A stretch of DNA of 64,000 nucleotides from Enterococcus asini ATCC 700915 (lineage in GTDB: Bacteria; Bacillota; Bacilli; Lactobacillales; Enterococcaceae), in assembly GCF_000407365.1 (NCBI RefSeq), contig NZ_ASVU01000001.1, forward strand, positions 124,001 to 188,000. The letters run 5' to 3'. Below are positions 34,345 to 48,486 of this stretch, piece after piece. How positions within the stretch are numbered: position 1 is the stretch's first letter; the number at the start of each line of letters is the position of its first letter. The notes beneath the pieces are model-generated. The model made no database searches and was not told the DNA's origin. It saw nothing but the letters and a program-made list of their open reading frames with translations. A program made the translations under genes and the position numbers.

Positions 34345-35520
34345 TTACGGATTTACGACTTCCGCAGATGCTTCCACACCTTCTTGCAAACCGAGTACCA
34401 CGGCCGATTTTTCTGGGTTGTGGTCTTTGTCAATGGACATCGTACCGGTTACCCCTGCGAAATCTTTCAACTCTGCCAGACCTTTCGTGATGGCCTCAGA
34501 AGAAGCTGAACCTTGGTCTTCAATGGCTTGTTTGATCATGTAGACCGCATCATAAGCCAGAGCATTGAAAGAAGAAGGATCCTTGTCGTACTCTTTCTTG
34601 AAGTTGTCGACGAAGGTAGTTACTTTTTCATTATCCGCTGTTTTAGTGGAGAAATGAGAAGCATAGTAGATATCGTTGACATTTTCTTTTCCGGCGATTT
34701 CCACGTATTTCGGATCTGAGAAGCCATCAGGTCCCAAGATTGGAACATCAATGCCCATTTCCCGTGCTTGCTTCGTGATCAAGCCAGTTTCTTCATAGTA
34801 ACCTGGCAAATACAAGACATCGAAGTCTTTGTCTTTGATTTTGGTCAAAACGGCTTGGAAGTCTTTGTCCCCTTTAGTAAAGTTCTCTTCCGCTGTGATT
34901 TCGCCGGTATATGCATCCTTAAATGCCGTCGTCAACCCTTTGGCATAGTCACTGGAGTTATCCCCGAGAATCGCCGCTTTTTTCGCGTTTAAAGTATCTG
35001 TGGCATAGACTGCCAAAACCTTACCTTGGAAGCTATCTTGGAAACATGTCCGGAACGCATAAGGCTGAACTGCATCCCCTTGCAAGGTAATCGAGTCGTC
35101 GGTTCCAGAAGGAGTTACCAAAGGCACTTTGACCTTCGTAGCATTTGGCAAGGAGGACTTCACCGCCGCAGACGTTGCCGGTCCAATCATTGCCACTACT
35201 TTGTCCTTCGTCGTCAAACTCGTAGTAACAGACACCGCCTCCGTGCTATCGGATTTATTGTCTTTCATGATGATTTCGATATTTTTACCGTCACTGCCCC
35301 CGGCGTCATTGATTTCTTTTACGGCCATTTCGATGCCGTCTTTTTCTTGGTTTCCGTATGCCGCTACCGCACCGGAAAGCTCCAGGTTGACCCCGATTTT
35401 AATCGTATCGCCGGATTGTTCATTGCCCCCTGAGGCAGTATCCCCGGCCGAACCTTTTGGCGCCGCGCTACAGGCACTAAGCAGTAGCAAACCGCTAAAC
35501 AACATGATTATTTTTTTCAT
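34345..35520 (-). CDS. livK: Branched-chain amino acid-binding lipoprotein LivK/LivJ
   Basis: A 391-residue periplasmic-binding-fold type I protein. The lipoprotein signal has lipobox LLSAC (Cys17). The mature part begins with a Gly/Ser-rich linker and then IKIGVNLELSGAVAAYGNQ, followed by VAMIGPATSAAVKSS and LVTPSGTDDSIT, which form the amino acid-binding cleft in the family. First gene of livKHMGF-cbs, so it sets the operon's specificity for Leu, Ile or Val. Its promoter carries a near-consensus CodY box. Confidence 0.95.
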   Translation of the reverse strand: MKKIIMLFSGLLLLSACSAAPKGSAGDTASGGNEQSGDTIKIGVNLELSGAVAAYGNQEKDGIEMAVKEINDAGGSDGKNIEIIMKDNKSDSTEAVSVTTSLTTKDKVVAMIGPATSAAVKSSLPNATKVKVPLVTPSGTDDSITLQGDAVQPYAFRTCFQDSFQGKVLAVYATDTLNAKKAAILGDNSSDYAKGLTTAFKDAYTGEITAEENFTKGDKDFQAVLTKIKDKDFDVLYLPGYYEETGLITKQAREMGIDVPILGPDGFSDPKYVEIAGKENVNDIYYASHFSTKTADNEKVTTFVDNFKKEYDKDPSSFNALAYDAVYMIKQAIEDQGSASSEAITKGLAELKDFAGVTGTMSIDKDHNPEKSAVVLGLQEGVEASAEVVNP

Positions 35521-35585
35521 CTAAACTCCCCCTCATATCTTCCACTTAATAATTACTAAATCAATTCATTTAATATATGGTTTTT

Positions 35586-35632
35586 AATATACTGAAATTT
35601 TCATGCTAAGTCAACTAAATATTCTGAAAATT
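35586..35632 (-). promoter_or_regulatory. liv operon promoter with CodY box
   Basis: On the minus strand TTGACT (35609-35614), 17-bp spacer, TATATT (35586-35591). Just upstream, 35618-35632 reads AATATTCTGAAAATT on the plus strand, which differs from the CodY consensus AATTTTCWGAAAATT at one of 15 positions. A second GAAATTTTC-like half lies in the promoter spacer. Confidence 0.85.
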
Positions 35633-35754
35633 TTGCTTATTCAGAAGAAAAAAAACTCCCCTTATTTTATACTTAGTTCACTTTCAATATTTTATCATCA
35701 TTTTCTCATTATGAGAACTAATATCCTTTTCATTGATTTTGTCGACTAAAACGC

Positions 35755-35783
35755 AAAAAAGACCAGACCTCAGTCTGATCTTT
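35755..35783 (-). terminator. Terminator after the GNAT gene
   Basis: AAAGACCAGAC (35758-35768) pairs with GTCTGATCTTT (35773-35783) with one G-T pair, followed on the minus strand by six Ts. It overlaps the stop codon by one base. Confidence 0.85.
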
Positions 35784-36274
35784 TACGAACAAGTGCTTGA
35801 TGGGGTATAAGCTAAAATCACTTGATTGCGTAATTGCTCGCCTTCTTCATAGATGGGTTCGGGATAGTTTTCCACGAAGTAATCCTTTATAAAAGCAATT
35901 TGCTTAAAGCCCATTTTTTGGTAAAGCGTTAAGGCAGGACTCGTCAAATCCCCTGTTTTAATGAGAATTTGCTTCTGGTCTTGCCGCTTTGTGATTTCCC
36001 TTAAGCAAGCTTGCAATAACCTTTTCCCGATTCCTTGATTTTGGCAAGCCGGGGCCACTGCAACATTGAGGATTTCCCACTCCTTTAGACGTCCTTGAAA
36101 AACTAAGACACCTAAAAGTTTGTCAGGATTTTCTGAGTCAAAGGCCACTAGTACAAGGCTCTGCTTCAAGTATGCCGTAACGAGATCACGATTAGGATCC
36201 GCGTCTAATAATAACTCCCAAGGAAGACGCTCTACTTCTGTAATGGGATCAAAGAAACGAATTGCAAGGCTCAT
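35783..36274 (-). CDS. GNAT family N-acetyltransferase
   Basis: A 163-residue acetyltransferase with the acetyl-CoA motif [20 protein letters not shown], near residue 85, then [13 protein letters not shown] (motif B). The RimI-like layout suggests a protein N-terminus or small-molecule substrate, not determinable here. It overlaps yidD by 4 bp. Confidence 0.85.
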   Translation of the reverse strand: MSLAIRFFDPITEVERLPWELLLDADPNRDLVTAYLKQSLVLVAFDSENPDKLLGVLVFQGRLKEWEILNVAVAPACQNQGIGKRLLQACLREITKRQDQKQILIKTGDLTSPALTLYQKMGFKQIAFIKDYFVENYPEPIYEEGEQLRNQVILAYTPSSTCS

Positions 36275-36555
36275 GCGTAGGGCTCCTTTTTAAATTGGTA
36301 ATTTGGCCGTTCTTTGTCCTGCGTGTTGCGCTTTAATGAAAACTTCCGAGGCACGTAATCAATGCCCCCTTTGACAAAGGGATGGCAACGTAACAGCCGC
36401 GCCGTGCCCATCATGGTTCCCTTTAAAGCCCCGTGGACTTGTATCGCTTGAATCATATAAGTGGAACATGTGGGGTAATAACGGCAGCTAGGGGGAAACA
36501 AAGGGGAAATAAAGCGCTGATACCCTCGGACACAACTGATTAATATGCGTTTCAT
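36271..36555 (-). CDS. yidD: Membrane protein insertion efficiency factor YidD
   Basis: A 94-residue protein with the full YidD signature: [29 protein letters not shown], shown here in parts as [16 protein letters not shown], and [20 protein letters not shown]. It is thought to assist YidC-dependent membrane insertion on the inner face of the membrane. It overlaps the downstream GNAT gene. No rnpA or yidC lies nearby, as is common for Lactobacillales. Confidence 0.95.
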   Translation of the reverse strand: MKRILISCVRGYQRFISPLFPPSCRYYPTCSTYMIQAIQVHGALKGTMMGTARLLRCHPFVKGGIDYVPRKFSLKRNTQDKERPNYQFKKEPYA

Positions 36556-36680
36556 GAAAAAGCCTACCTTCTTTTATGCTGGACTTATCATAGCTTCTTT
36601 CGGGTTTTCTGACAAGTTTGCTCTCTTGTTCCTAATGAAATCAAAAGAACATCCAGCCTCAAACTACTAAGTAAAGAATA

Positions 36681-36706
36681 CAAAAAAAGTCGGCCAAAGC
36701 CGACTT
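36681..36706 (-). terminator. Terminator after the 3D-domain gene
   Basis: AAGTCGGC (36687-36694) pairs with GCCGACTT (36699-36706), followed on the minus strand by seven Ts. Confidence 0.85.
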
Positions 36707-36709
36707 TGC

Positions 36710-37408
36710 TTAACTTAAAATGGTTACTTGAACTGTGCGTCGTCCCCAGCTATAACACTGAGCTGCTGTAGAAAAATGCACGTCGATAATATTTCCTTGA
36801 ATTGCAGAACCAGTATCCACTGCGTATGCTTCCCCGTAGCCTTCTACGTAAAGGCGGGTGCCTAATGGGATGACGCTAGGATCAACGGCTACTGCCATTG
36901 GGTTGGTCAATAGGTTTTGACCAGTAGCTGTCACACTGCCGCCTCCAAGGGCATCACCAGGATCGGAACTATAAGCGGTGGACTCCATTGTAATCGTCCG
37001 GCCACCAGCTGGGGTGCTGCTAGTTGCCGCTTCTTGTTCAGCAGCTTCTGCAGCTGCGGCTTCTTCTGCAGCTTGTTTTTCTGCAGCCTCTTTCTCTTTG
37101 GCTACTTTCTCTGCCGCTGCTTTTTCGGCTGCTGCCTTTTCAGCTGCTTCTTTCGCCGCTTTTTCTTCTGCGGCTTTCTTAGCTGCCGCTTCCTTCTTCG
37201 CAATATCTTCTTTCACCAAAGTAATTGCTTGATTATCTTTACTTAATTCCACCAAAGAGGCAGACAAATTTTGAACGGTTTCTTTTTCGACAATTTCTGT
37301 TTCCATGCTTGGTGCTTCCGCTTGATTTTCTGCGGCGTAAACCGGCAGTAAACTTCCAAATGCTAAGACCACAGTTGCCGATACGATTGGCCAAAAACGA
37401 CTTTTCAT
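36710..37408 (-). CDS. Secreted 3D-domain protein (lytic-transglycosylase-like barrel) with Ala/Lys/Glu coiled coil
   Basis: A 232-residue protein. Signal peptide residues 1-25 end AVYAAE. Residues about 55-135 are a low-complexity Ala/Glu/Lys helix (KAAAEKAAKE-type repeats), likely a coiled-coil or wall-spanning stalk. The C-terminal 3D domain holds ESTAYSSDPGD, PLGTRLYVEGYG, AVDTGSAIQGNIIDVHF; the last two Asp residues are the conserved 3D positions of the MltA/Rpf-like double-psi barrel. A role in peptidoglycan turnover is likely. It has its own terminator. Confidence 0.85.
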   Translation of the reverse strand: MKSRFWPIVSATVVLAFGSLLPVYAAENQAEAPSMETEIVEKETVQNLSASLVELSKDNQAITLVKEDIAKKEAAAKKAAEEKAAKEAAEKAAAEKAAAEKVAKEKEAAEKQAAEEAAAAEAAEQEAATSSTPAGGRTITMESTAYSSDPGDALGGGSVTATGQNLLTNPMAVAVDPSVIPLGTRLYVEGYGEAYAVDTGSAIQGNIIDVHFSTAAQCYSWGRRTVQVTILS

Positions 37409-37750
37409 CTTCGTTTATTCCCTCCTAATTGCTCACGAGTTGTATCTTATCATGGGCAATGGAAGGCTTGGTTACAAGTATGTTAAGCGTCATTGACAGG
37501 CTGTGAAAAAGGGTTTTCAAAATTGTCATAAATGACACATTCTCAGACAACTCTTAAAAACAAAAAAAGCACAAACGTCGAAAAACCCCGTGCTACTCTC
37601 TTTTTAGTGATTCATTATGAAAATTCATGAAGAAAAAACACTCTAGACAGTGGTGTTACGAAATGGGAGAAAAAGCCGGGAATTTGTCGCTATTTTTTGA
37701 TTAATTCCGATAAAACAAGCAATTATTACGCCTATGTAACAAATAAAACA
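37409..37750. other. Gap upstream of the 3D-domain gene
   Basis: About 340 bp with no gene seen. It contains a weak AGCAC/GTGCT pair (about 37569-37595) with a T-run on the minus strand, whose transcript is unclear. Confidence 0.4.
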
Positions 37751-37782
37751 AACTCCCTTCGCCGATAATGACGAAGGGAGTT
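37743..37782 (-). terminator. Terminator after epuA
   Basis: AACTCCCTTCG (37751-37761) pairs with CGAAGGGAGTT (37772-37782). On the minus strand a T-rich tail (TTTGTTTTATTTG) follows. Confidence 0.8.
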
Positions 37783-37786
37783 GCTT

Positions 37787-37963
37787 TTATTTCATAAAGT
37801 TCAAAATATGTGTCCACAATCCAGGATAAAAGACCTTCAGGGGCATGCCCCCACCGATGCCACCATAGCCAATCATGGTACCCAGGACAAAGAGGATCAG
37901 CGCCAATAAAATGACCAATAGGATTTTGACTAGCGTCGTCAAGATATAGCGATTCAAACGCAT
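37787..37963 (-). CDS. epuA: EpuA-family small membrane protein (annotated as RNA polymerase subunit beta-like)
   Basis: A 58-residue gene: start MRLNRYILTTLVKILL, one long hydrophobic helix (about residues 8-30), then GTMIGYGGIGGGMP and a C-terminus ending HILNFMK. This is the EpuA/PF11772 type that follows murA in streptococci and enterococci; the database name 'DNA-directed RNA polymerase subunit beta' is historical. GGAAAGGAAG precedes the ATG. It lies 69 bp downstream of murA, and a terminator follows. Its role is unknown; linkage suggests the cell envelope. Confidence 0.85.
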   Translation of the reverse strand: MRLNRYILTTLVKILLVILLALILFVLGTMIGYGGIGGGMPLKVFYPGLWTHILNFMK

Positions 37964-38032
37964 CAAAAAACTTCCTTTCCTAAAGATGGCTCGGGATCAA
38001 AGAGCCTTTGATCCGATTTTGCAATTACCAAA

Positions 38033-39334
38033 CTAGGCAATTGGAGTTGCTTCTTTTTCGGTTACTTCTTGTGCTACGTCCACCCGTTCCACATTTGCTC
38101 CTAGTGCTTGGAGTTTTTTGTGGAATTGGTAATAACCACGATCCAAATATTTCAAATTCCGTACGCGAGTGATGCCTTCTGCAGTTAAACCGACTAAGAT
38201 CAAAGCTGCCGCTGCACGCAAGTCGGTTGCATAAACCAAAGCACCTTGCATTGGGTGGCCCCCTTCAATCACAGCAACATTGCCGTCGATTTTCACATGG
38301 GCATTCATCCGGCGCATTTCTTCCAAGTGTTGGAAACGATTTTCAAAGACGGTTTCGGTAACAACACTAGTACCTTGCGCCAACATTTGAATTGCTGTCA
38401 TTTGTGCTTGCATATCCGTTGGGAAACCAGGGTGAGGCATAGTCTTCACGTCGGTTGGTTTCAAGACTTTTGGTCCCACAACCCGCAAACCATTTTCTTC
38501 ATTGGTAATCACAGCGCCCATTTCCGTTAATTTGGAAATCAATGGCCGATTGTGTTCACTAATCGCATCTAAAATCAAGACGTCCCCTTGAGTCATCGCT
38601 GCTGCTACCATAAAGGTGCCGGCTTCGATTCGGTCTTGAACGATGGAATGGTTAACAGAGTGTAGATGTTCCACGCCTTCGATTCGCATGGTTTCTGTCC
38701 CTGCACCATAAACTTTGGCACCCATTTTGTTCAAAATGTTCGCCAAGTCGACAATTTCAGGCTCCCGGGCCACGTTTTCAATAATCGTAGTACCGGTAGC
38801 CTTCACCGCTGCCATCATGATGTTTTGAGTTGCCCCTACACTTGGGAAATCCAAGTAAATCGTCGCACCTTTTAGTTCATCGGCAATGGCTTCAATGTAG
38901 CCATCTTTTTGGTTAATTTTCGCACCAAGAGCCGCAAAACCTTTTAAGTGCAAATCAATCGGCCGTTTGCCAATCGCACAACCACCAGGCATTGCTACTT
39001 TTGCATGACCATTCCGCGCCAATAAAGGCCCCATCACAACGATGGAAGCACGCATTTGGCTAACCAACTCATAAGGCGCTTCAACTTTTAAATCCTGTGA
39101 AGCGTCGATTGTCACTTCATTTGTATCTTGATCAAAATCAACCGCCACGTTTAATTGACGGATCACTTCATTCATCGTTAAAACATCAGACAAAATCGGC
39201 ACATTGCGCAATTTTGTAACGCCACTCTCAGCCAACAAGGTAGCAGCTAGGATCGGTAGGACCGCATTTTTTGCTCCTTCAATTTTGACAGTTCCTTTTA
39301 ATTGATTCCCACCGTGAACGATGATCTCTTCCAT
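38033..39334 (-). CDS. murA: UDP-N-acetylglucosamine 1-carboxyvinyltransferase MurA
   Basis: A 433-residue EPSP-synthase-family enzyme transferring enolpyruvate to UDP-GlcNAc, the first committed step of peptidoglycan synthesis. The N-terminal [22 protein letters not shown] is typical. Catalytic Cys119 lies in [15 protein letters not shown], so sensitivity to fosfomycin is expected. The C-terminal tail of about 20 residues is acidic. It follows DUF1146 in the conserved atp-DUF1146-murA-epuA neighbourhood, although a foreign-strand gene now splits this from atp. Confidence 0.97.
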   Translation of the reverse strand: MEEIIVHGGNQLKGTVKIEGAKNAVLPILAATLLAESGVTKLRNVPILSDVLTMNEVIRQLNVAVDFDQDTNEVTIDASQDLKVEAPYELVSQMRASIVVMGPLLARNGHAKVAMPGGCAIGKRPIDLHLKGFAALGAKINQKDGYIEAIADELKGATIYLDFPSVGATQNIMMAAVKATGTTIIENVAREPEIVDLANILNKMGAKVYGAGTETMRIEGVEHLHSVNHSIVQDRIEAGTFMVAAAMTQGDVLILDAISEHNRPLISKLTEMGAVITNEENGLRVVGPKVLKPTDVKTMPHPGFPTDMQAQMTAIQMLAQGTSVVTETVFENRFQHLEEMRRMNAHVKIDGNVAVIEGGHPMQGALVYATDLRAAAALILVGLTAEGITRVRNLKYLDRGYYQFHKKLQALGANVERVDVAQEVTEKEATPIA

Positions 39335-39440
39335 AAATTTCCCTCCAGAACTAATGTTGAACCTCAGTTCAAGCTCACTCTCAATACCATACCTTCAATA
39401 AAATCGTTAGTCAGTTGCTTTTTTTATTATGCCTGTTGCA

Positions 39441-39674
39441 TCATTGAAATGAATAAAACAGATTGCGACACAGTGCCAAGACCTCCAAAAAGAAAGAACT
39501 TGCCTGATAGCCTAAAACAATTGCTACAAGGGTCATCACCAAACGAATCTGTCGGTTGTTAAAGGAGCGAAAGAGCGTGTCTAAGCGCACGGCTCGTAAA
39601 CCCCAAAAAGCCAAGTAGATAAAGGCCAAGTGACTAATAATTCGTACTAGTGCATCCATGCCATAATATTGCAT
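39441..39674 (-). CDS. DUF1146 family (YwzB-like) membrane protein
   Basis: A 77-residue protein with two membrane helices (about residues 8-27 and 44-62) joined by a basic loop (RLDTLFRSFNNRQIRL), the DUF1146 pattern. It is normally found between atpC and murA in Firmicutes. Function unknown. An extended -10, TGT-TACTAT, about 40 bp upstream on the minus strand could be its promoter. Confidence 0.85.
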   Translation of the reverse strand: MQYYGMDALVRIISHLAFIYLAFWGLRAVRLDTLFRSFNNRQIRLVMTLVAIVLGYQASSFFLEVLALCRNLFYSFQ

Positions 39675-40167
39675 AACAGCCCTTCTTTCAAAAAAACTCG
39701 ACAGGTAGATAGTAACATAAATAGAGATGAAAGAAAAATTACTTTTCTTTCAAGTCTTTCTAAAGTTTTTTTAAAGGCATTTCCTACATTCTACTCTATT
39801 TCGTGATTTTTTTAAAATAATTATACTTATTAAAAGCCTACTCGCTTCCACTTCCTGGTAAGAGGTATCGGCGAATCTCCCCGTGGTTAACGTAATGTAT
39901 CGGTTTTCAAAAACCTACCAATTTTATATTTTCTACCCATTTTTTCTTGAAGAGATTCCCTTCATCTTTGACTTTTCTTTACTATTTTGCTTTTTCTTTT
40001 CCTACTATTATAGAAACTCACCTGATTTTTTGGCATAGTGTTTTCCCTTAAAAATACCTTCCTTTTTAGTTATTCTTTATGAAAAAGAGCTTATTTCTAT
40101 CGACAGACATAAAAACTCGTGTTATATTCAACAAAATCAATCAAAACACGAATAAAGGAGTGTAAGG
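39675..40167. other. 493-bp AT-rich gap with a GC-richer island
   Basis: No protein gene is seen. A palindromic hairpin TGAAAGAAAA (39728-39737) / TTTTCTTTCA (39743-39752) lies near DUF1146. A GC-richer stretch at about 39842-39902 stands out from very AT-rich surroundings and could be part of a structured leader or small RNA, but I recognise no riboswitch class. The right end holds the promoter of the SAICAR-synthetase-like gene. Confidence 0.4.
40100..40151 (+). promoter_or_regulatory. Promoter and inverted repeat before the SAICAR-synthetase-like gene
   Basis: TCGACA (40100-40105), 17-bp spacer, TATATT (40123-40128). The inverted repeat TCGTGTT (40117-40123) / AACACGA (40145-40151) brackets the -10 and start site, an arrangement typical of a repressor operator. 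A ribosome site AAAGGAGTG follows at 40154. Confidence 0.6.
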
Positions 40168-40854
40168 ATGAAAGAATTGTACGATGGCAAGACGAAAACG
40201 GTCTTCCAAGATGAGTCTACAGGCACAGTCTGGTTACTTTTTAAAGACAGCGCCACAGGAGAAGATGGTGTCTTTGATCCAGGCTCCAATACCGTCGGGG
40301 GCAGCGTACCAGGCAAAGGGAAAGATGGCTTAGAAGTCTCTCAATACTACTTCGAACTCATGGAGCAAAATGGCGTGCCCACCCACTATTTAGGCGCCGA
40401 TTTAGATCAAGGCTTAATGCAAGTCCGTCAATTAACCGTTCCACCATTAGAGTTTGTCTTGCGCTACGAAAGTGCCGGCAGCATGTGTCGTCGTTTTGAC
40501 TTACCGGAACGACTGCCTTTCGATCCTGTCTACACGGAAGTCACCTTGAAATCCGATGAGCAAGGGGACCCTTTGATTACCGATCGCTTGTGCCAAATGA
40601 AGGGACTCCTAGCCCCAGGTCAATACGACCAAGCCTTAGCCATTTTAGAAAAAGTCGGTGCTGTTTTAAAAGCCGATTTGGCAAAAATGGACCTAGACTT
40701 AATCGATTTGAAAATCGAGATTGGTATTGATGAAGCCGGCCAGATGTATGTAGTAGACGAAATCACCCCTGATATTTGGCGCGTGCGGGATCAAAATGGT
40801 CAGATTCCCAACCAAATTGACTGCACTCGCTTGCTTTTAGAAAAGATTCGCTAA
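40168..40854 (+). CDS. Divergent SAICAR synthetase-like protein (PurC family)
   Basis: A 228-residue protein with the PurC fold: start ELYDGKTKTVF, nucleotide-binding GKGKDGLEVSQYYFELM, the GDPLITD segment, then LIDLKIEIGID and VVDEITPD. Several usual PurC signatures are altered: the DDATAFNG-type box reads DSATGEDG with an inserted Gly/Ser-rich stretch, and the SPDTCRLWD box reads TPDIWRVRDQ. No other purine genes are near and the gene has its own operator-like promoter. It may be a second PurC or an ATP-dependent amide ligase recruited for another pathway. It is convergent with the atp operon and sits inside the normally conserved atpC-DUF1146 junction. Confidence 0.75.
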   Translation: MKELYDGKTKTVFQDESTGTVWLLFKDSATGEDGVFDPGSNTVGGSVPGKGKDGLEVSQYYFELMEQNGVPTHYLGADLDQGLMQVRQLTVPPLEFVLRYESAGSMCRRFDLPERLPFDPVYTEVTLKSDEQGDPLITDRLCQMKGLLAPGQYDQALAILEKVGAVLKADLAKMDLDLIDLKIEIGIDEAGQMYVVDEITPDIWRVRDQNGQIPNQIDCTRLLLEKIR

Positions 40855-40870
40855 TTCCTTTCGTTATACA

Positions 40871-40907
40871 AAAAATGCGCCTCGCAATTGCGAGACGCGT
40901 TTTTTGT
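40871..40907. terminator. Bidirectional terminator between the PurC-like gene and atpC
   Basis: A palindrome CTCGCAATTGCGAG extended by GCG/CGC arms is flanked by As (left) and Ts (right). Confidence 0.85.
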
Positions 40908-40908
40908 T

Positions 40909-41334
40909 TTAACCGTGTTTTGAAACGTTGATCCGGTTGATTGCCCGATGCAAAGCAACGGTGGCCCGACGCAATTGATCCACGTCGTCTTGGGCTTGAG
41001 CCGCTTCGATCATCTTTTCCGCCCGAATTTTCGCCCGTTCGGCACGAGATACATCAATATCCCGTTCCCGTTCGGCACTATCGGCAATAATGGAGACCAC
41101 GTCATCGCGGACTTCCATGATGCCCCCGTTGACTGCAATCCAATCCACGTGAGTATCAGAGTCCAAACGTTTGACCCGGACTTCATCGATTACCAAAGGC
41201 GCAATAATCGGTGCGTGGCGGGGCATGATCCCGATTTCCCCACTAATGGTTTTTGCAACCACTATCCGGGCATGGTGATCATAGACCAAGCCATCTGGCG
41301 TCACCACGTTAACCGTTAAAAATCTCTCTTCCAT
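40909..41334 (-). CDS. atpC: ATP synthase F1 epsilon subunit
   Basis: A 141-residue subunit with an N-terminal beta-sandwich ([31 protein letters not shown]) and a C-terminal two-helix hairpin (about residues 88-138) that can regulate ATP hydrolysis. Last gene of the operon, 13 bp after atpD. Confidence 0.96.
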   Translation of the reverse strand: MEERFLTVNVVTPDGLVYDHHARIVVAKTISGEIGIMPRHAPIIAPLVIDEVRVKRLDSDTHVDWIAVNGGIMEVRDDVVSIIADSAERERDIDVSRAERAKIRAEKMIEAAQAQDDVDQLRRATVALHRAINRINVSKHG

Positions 41335-41347
41335 GGGACACCTCTTT

Positions 41348-42763
<1,416 letters not shown>

Positions 42764-42782
42764 TTATATACACTTTTGAATG

Positions 42783-42807
42783 ACTGACTGATTTCATCAC
42801 AGTCAGT
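42783..42807 (-). other. Intercistronic hairpin atpG-atpD
   Basis: ACTGACTG (42783-42790) pairs perfectly with CAGTCAGT (42800-42807) with no T-run, so it is more likely an RNA-processing or stabilising element than a terminator. Confidence 0.55.
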
Positions 42808-42825
42808 GATTCAGTCACAGCGAGC

Positions 42826-43728
42826 TTATTCCAGAGCGATGGCTCCGGCAACAATCTCGGTAATTTCTTGGGTAATAGCCCCTTGACGCGCCCGGTTAAA
42901 CGAGATCGTCAAATCATCAATGATGTTCTTCGCGTTGTCCGTTGCCGTCTTCATTGCGGTCATCCCGGCTGCGTGTTCCGCCGTCTTGGCATCCACGATG
43001 GAGCCATAAATCAAGCTTTCCGCATACTGAGGTAACAATTGATCCAAAATGGCTGCTTTTGAAGGTTCAAACAAGTATTCTTGTTCGTAACTTTCTGCTT
43101 CATCTGGATCCAAGTCCGTAATCGGGAGCATTTTTTCTACCCGGAACTGACTCGTTAATGAATTAATGTGGTGATTGTAACAAACGTATAACTCATCAAA
43201 GACTTCATTTTGATACATGGTGGTCGCCATGGTCACGATTTTACGAACTTCGTCAAAACTTGGTTGGTCTGACAAATTACGCAATTCATAGGCCAGGTTG
43301 ATCCCCCGTGCTTTAAAGAAATCGGCGCCAGTCCCGCCAATGGCGATCATGACATAATCATCTTGAGATTCGTGATCTTCTTCTAGCATGGTCATCATTT
43401 GTTTCAAAATTGAACTATTGTAACCGCCCACTAAGCCCCCATCGGAAGTAATCACGATGTAGCCGGTCTTTTTCACCGGACGAGCTAGTAGCATGCTGTT
43501 ATAGTTCACGCCATCGTGCACATTGTTCGTATAAATGTCCGTCAATTCTTGCGCCGTCATATGTGTAACGACTTCCCGAACCTTGTGGGCATAAATCTGA
43601 AAATTGTTTGAATGGCTTTCGGATTTTGTCAGCTTCGAAGCGGAAACCATCTGCATCGCTTTCGTGATTTGACTGGTTTTCTTCGTGGAGCCGATCCGTT
43701 GTTTGATTTCGTTAAGGGAAGCACCCAT
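42826..43728 (-). CDS. atpG: ATP synthase F1 gamma subunit
   Basis: A 300-residue rotor subunit. It shows the N-terminal helix [26 protein letters not shown], given here in parts, and a C-terminal helix ending [19 protein letters not shown], which together form the central stalk coiled coil. 80 bp lie between atpA and this gene, again with a possible hairpin. Confidence 0.96.
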   Translation of the reverse strand: MGASLNEIKQRIGSTKKTSQITKAMQMVSASKLTKSESHSNNFQIYAHKVREVVTHMTAQELTDIYTNNVHDGVNYNSMLLARPVKKTGYIVITSDGGLVGGYNSSILKQMMTMLEEDHESQDDYVMIAIGGTGADFFKARGINLAYELRNLSDQPSFDEVRKIVTMATTMYQNEVFDELYVCYNHHINSLTSQFRVEKMLPITDLDPDEAESYEQEYLFEPSKAAILDQLLPQYAESLIYGSIVDAKTAEHAAGMTAMKTATDNAKNIIDDLTISFNRARQGAITQEITEIVAGAIALE

Positions 43729-43808
43729 GCGTCTTTTCCCCCTTTCCTGTAACGTTTAGTCGTAGTGTTGACATAAAACTAAGACGTTTTGGTCAGAACG
43801 TTGGTCGA

Positions 43809-46479
<2,671 letters not shown>

Positions 46480-46561
46480 TTAGCATAAAATGCAGGTGAT
46501 TCCTCATACAAAAAAGCAGAAAACAACGAGTCTCCGTTACATTTTCCGCTTTTATCGTCTA

Positions 46562-47549
<988 letters not shown>

Positions 47550-47952
47550 AATTTCTCACCTCTTTTCCTGCAAAATCCTGAGAAACACTGGTAAAACACG
47601 GCCAAAAAAGGCTCTGAGTGAATAACCATCCGAATCATACCACCACAAAAAGAAAATTTCAAAGTATTTTCACGAAAATTAGACAATCAAGAAGTTTTGC
47701 CGAATTTTTTATGGGGGGAAATCCGAATCGCACCATTTCTTCACTTTTTTTGGTCTAGGAAATCGGAACGGCATTTCCTATTATTGCTTAAATGCTATCA
47801 AAAAGCCTTGAATTTATAAAGCAATAGCCCTCCTAAACCGGAAAAGGATTTCATTAGACAAAAATGAGAGAAAGTCTCGATTTGATTTCGCCATTCCCTG
47901 CATTCAAAAAATGAAAAGCCTTACAGATGCTTTTGCTGTCTATGAAAAAGGC
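47550..47952. other. Gap upstream of the ATP synthase operon
   Basis: About 400 bp with the atp promoter (47634-47662) and leader. No further gene or recognisable RNA was seen; tmRNA is not here in spite of smpB next door. Confidence 0.5.
47634..47662 (-). promoter_or_regulatory. Sigma-A promoter of the atp operon
   Basis: On the minus strand TTGAAA (47657-47662), 17-bp spacer, TATGAT (47634-47639), about 85 bp before atpB. Confidence 0.85.
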
Positions 47953-47984
47953 GTAATGATAATTCTTTTAAAAATTATCATTAC
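47953..47984 (-). terminator. Probable terminator after smpB
   Basis: A perfect 12-bp stem GTAATGATAATT (47953-47964) / AATTATCATTAC (47973-47984), 14 bp beyond the smpB stop. On the minus strand it is followed by GCCTTTTTC. It is AT-rich, so strength is uncertain. Confidence 0.6.
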
Positions 47985-47998
47985 ACCGATTACTATTT

Positions 47999-48457
47999 TT
48001 AATGGTTCTTCATTGCCCGGGCGATTTGTCGCTCTTGATCTTTACGCTTCAAACTTTCCCGTTTGTCATATTGTTTCTTCCCTTTTGCCAGGCCAATTAA
48101 TACTTTGGCATAGCCGTCTTTCAAGTAGACTTTCAAAGGTACAATCGACATCCCTTGCTGCTTCATTTCCCCGTATAACTTGTCAATCTGCTTTTTGTGT
48201 AGCAGTAGTTTCCGAGTGCGCAGAGGATCATGATTAAAGATATTTCCTTGTTCATAAGGACTGATATGGACATTTACCAAAAATGCTTCTCCATTACGAA
48301 TCCGGACAAAACCGTCTTTTAAGTTAATCCGACTGTTGCGGATGGATTTAATCTCCGTTCCTTGTAAGACGATCCCCGCTTCGATGGTGTCCACAATCGT
48401 ATAATCATGCCGGGCCTTTTTATTCTGGGCAATGAGTTTTCCTTCCCCTTTTGGCAT
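47999..48457 (-). CDS. smpB: SsrA-binding protein SmpB
   Basis: A 152-residue beta-barrel protein that brings tmRNA to stalled ribosomes. It has the N-terminal [20 protein letters not shown], shared core [21 protein letters not shown] and the basic C-terminal tail [19 protein letters not shown]. 29 bp after rnr; the rnr-smpB pair is a conserved RNA quality-control unit. Confidence 0.97.
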   Translation of the reverse strand: MPKGEGKLIAQNKKARHDYTIVDTIEAGIVLQGTEIKSIRNSRINLKDGFVRIRNGEAFLVNVHISPYEQGNIFNHDPLRTRKLLLHKKQIDKLYGEMKQQGMSIVPLKVYLKDGYAKVLIGLAKGKKQYDKRESLKRKDQERQIARAMKNH

Positions 48458-48486
48458 TGCGTACCTCCTCTTAAACCGACGCTACC

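Noticed and set aside
47953-47984. Fur-box-like palindrome downstream of smpB
   Set aside because: It lies 14 bp past a stop codon with no start nearby, so a terminator is the simpler reading.
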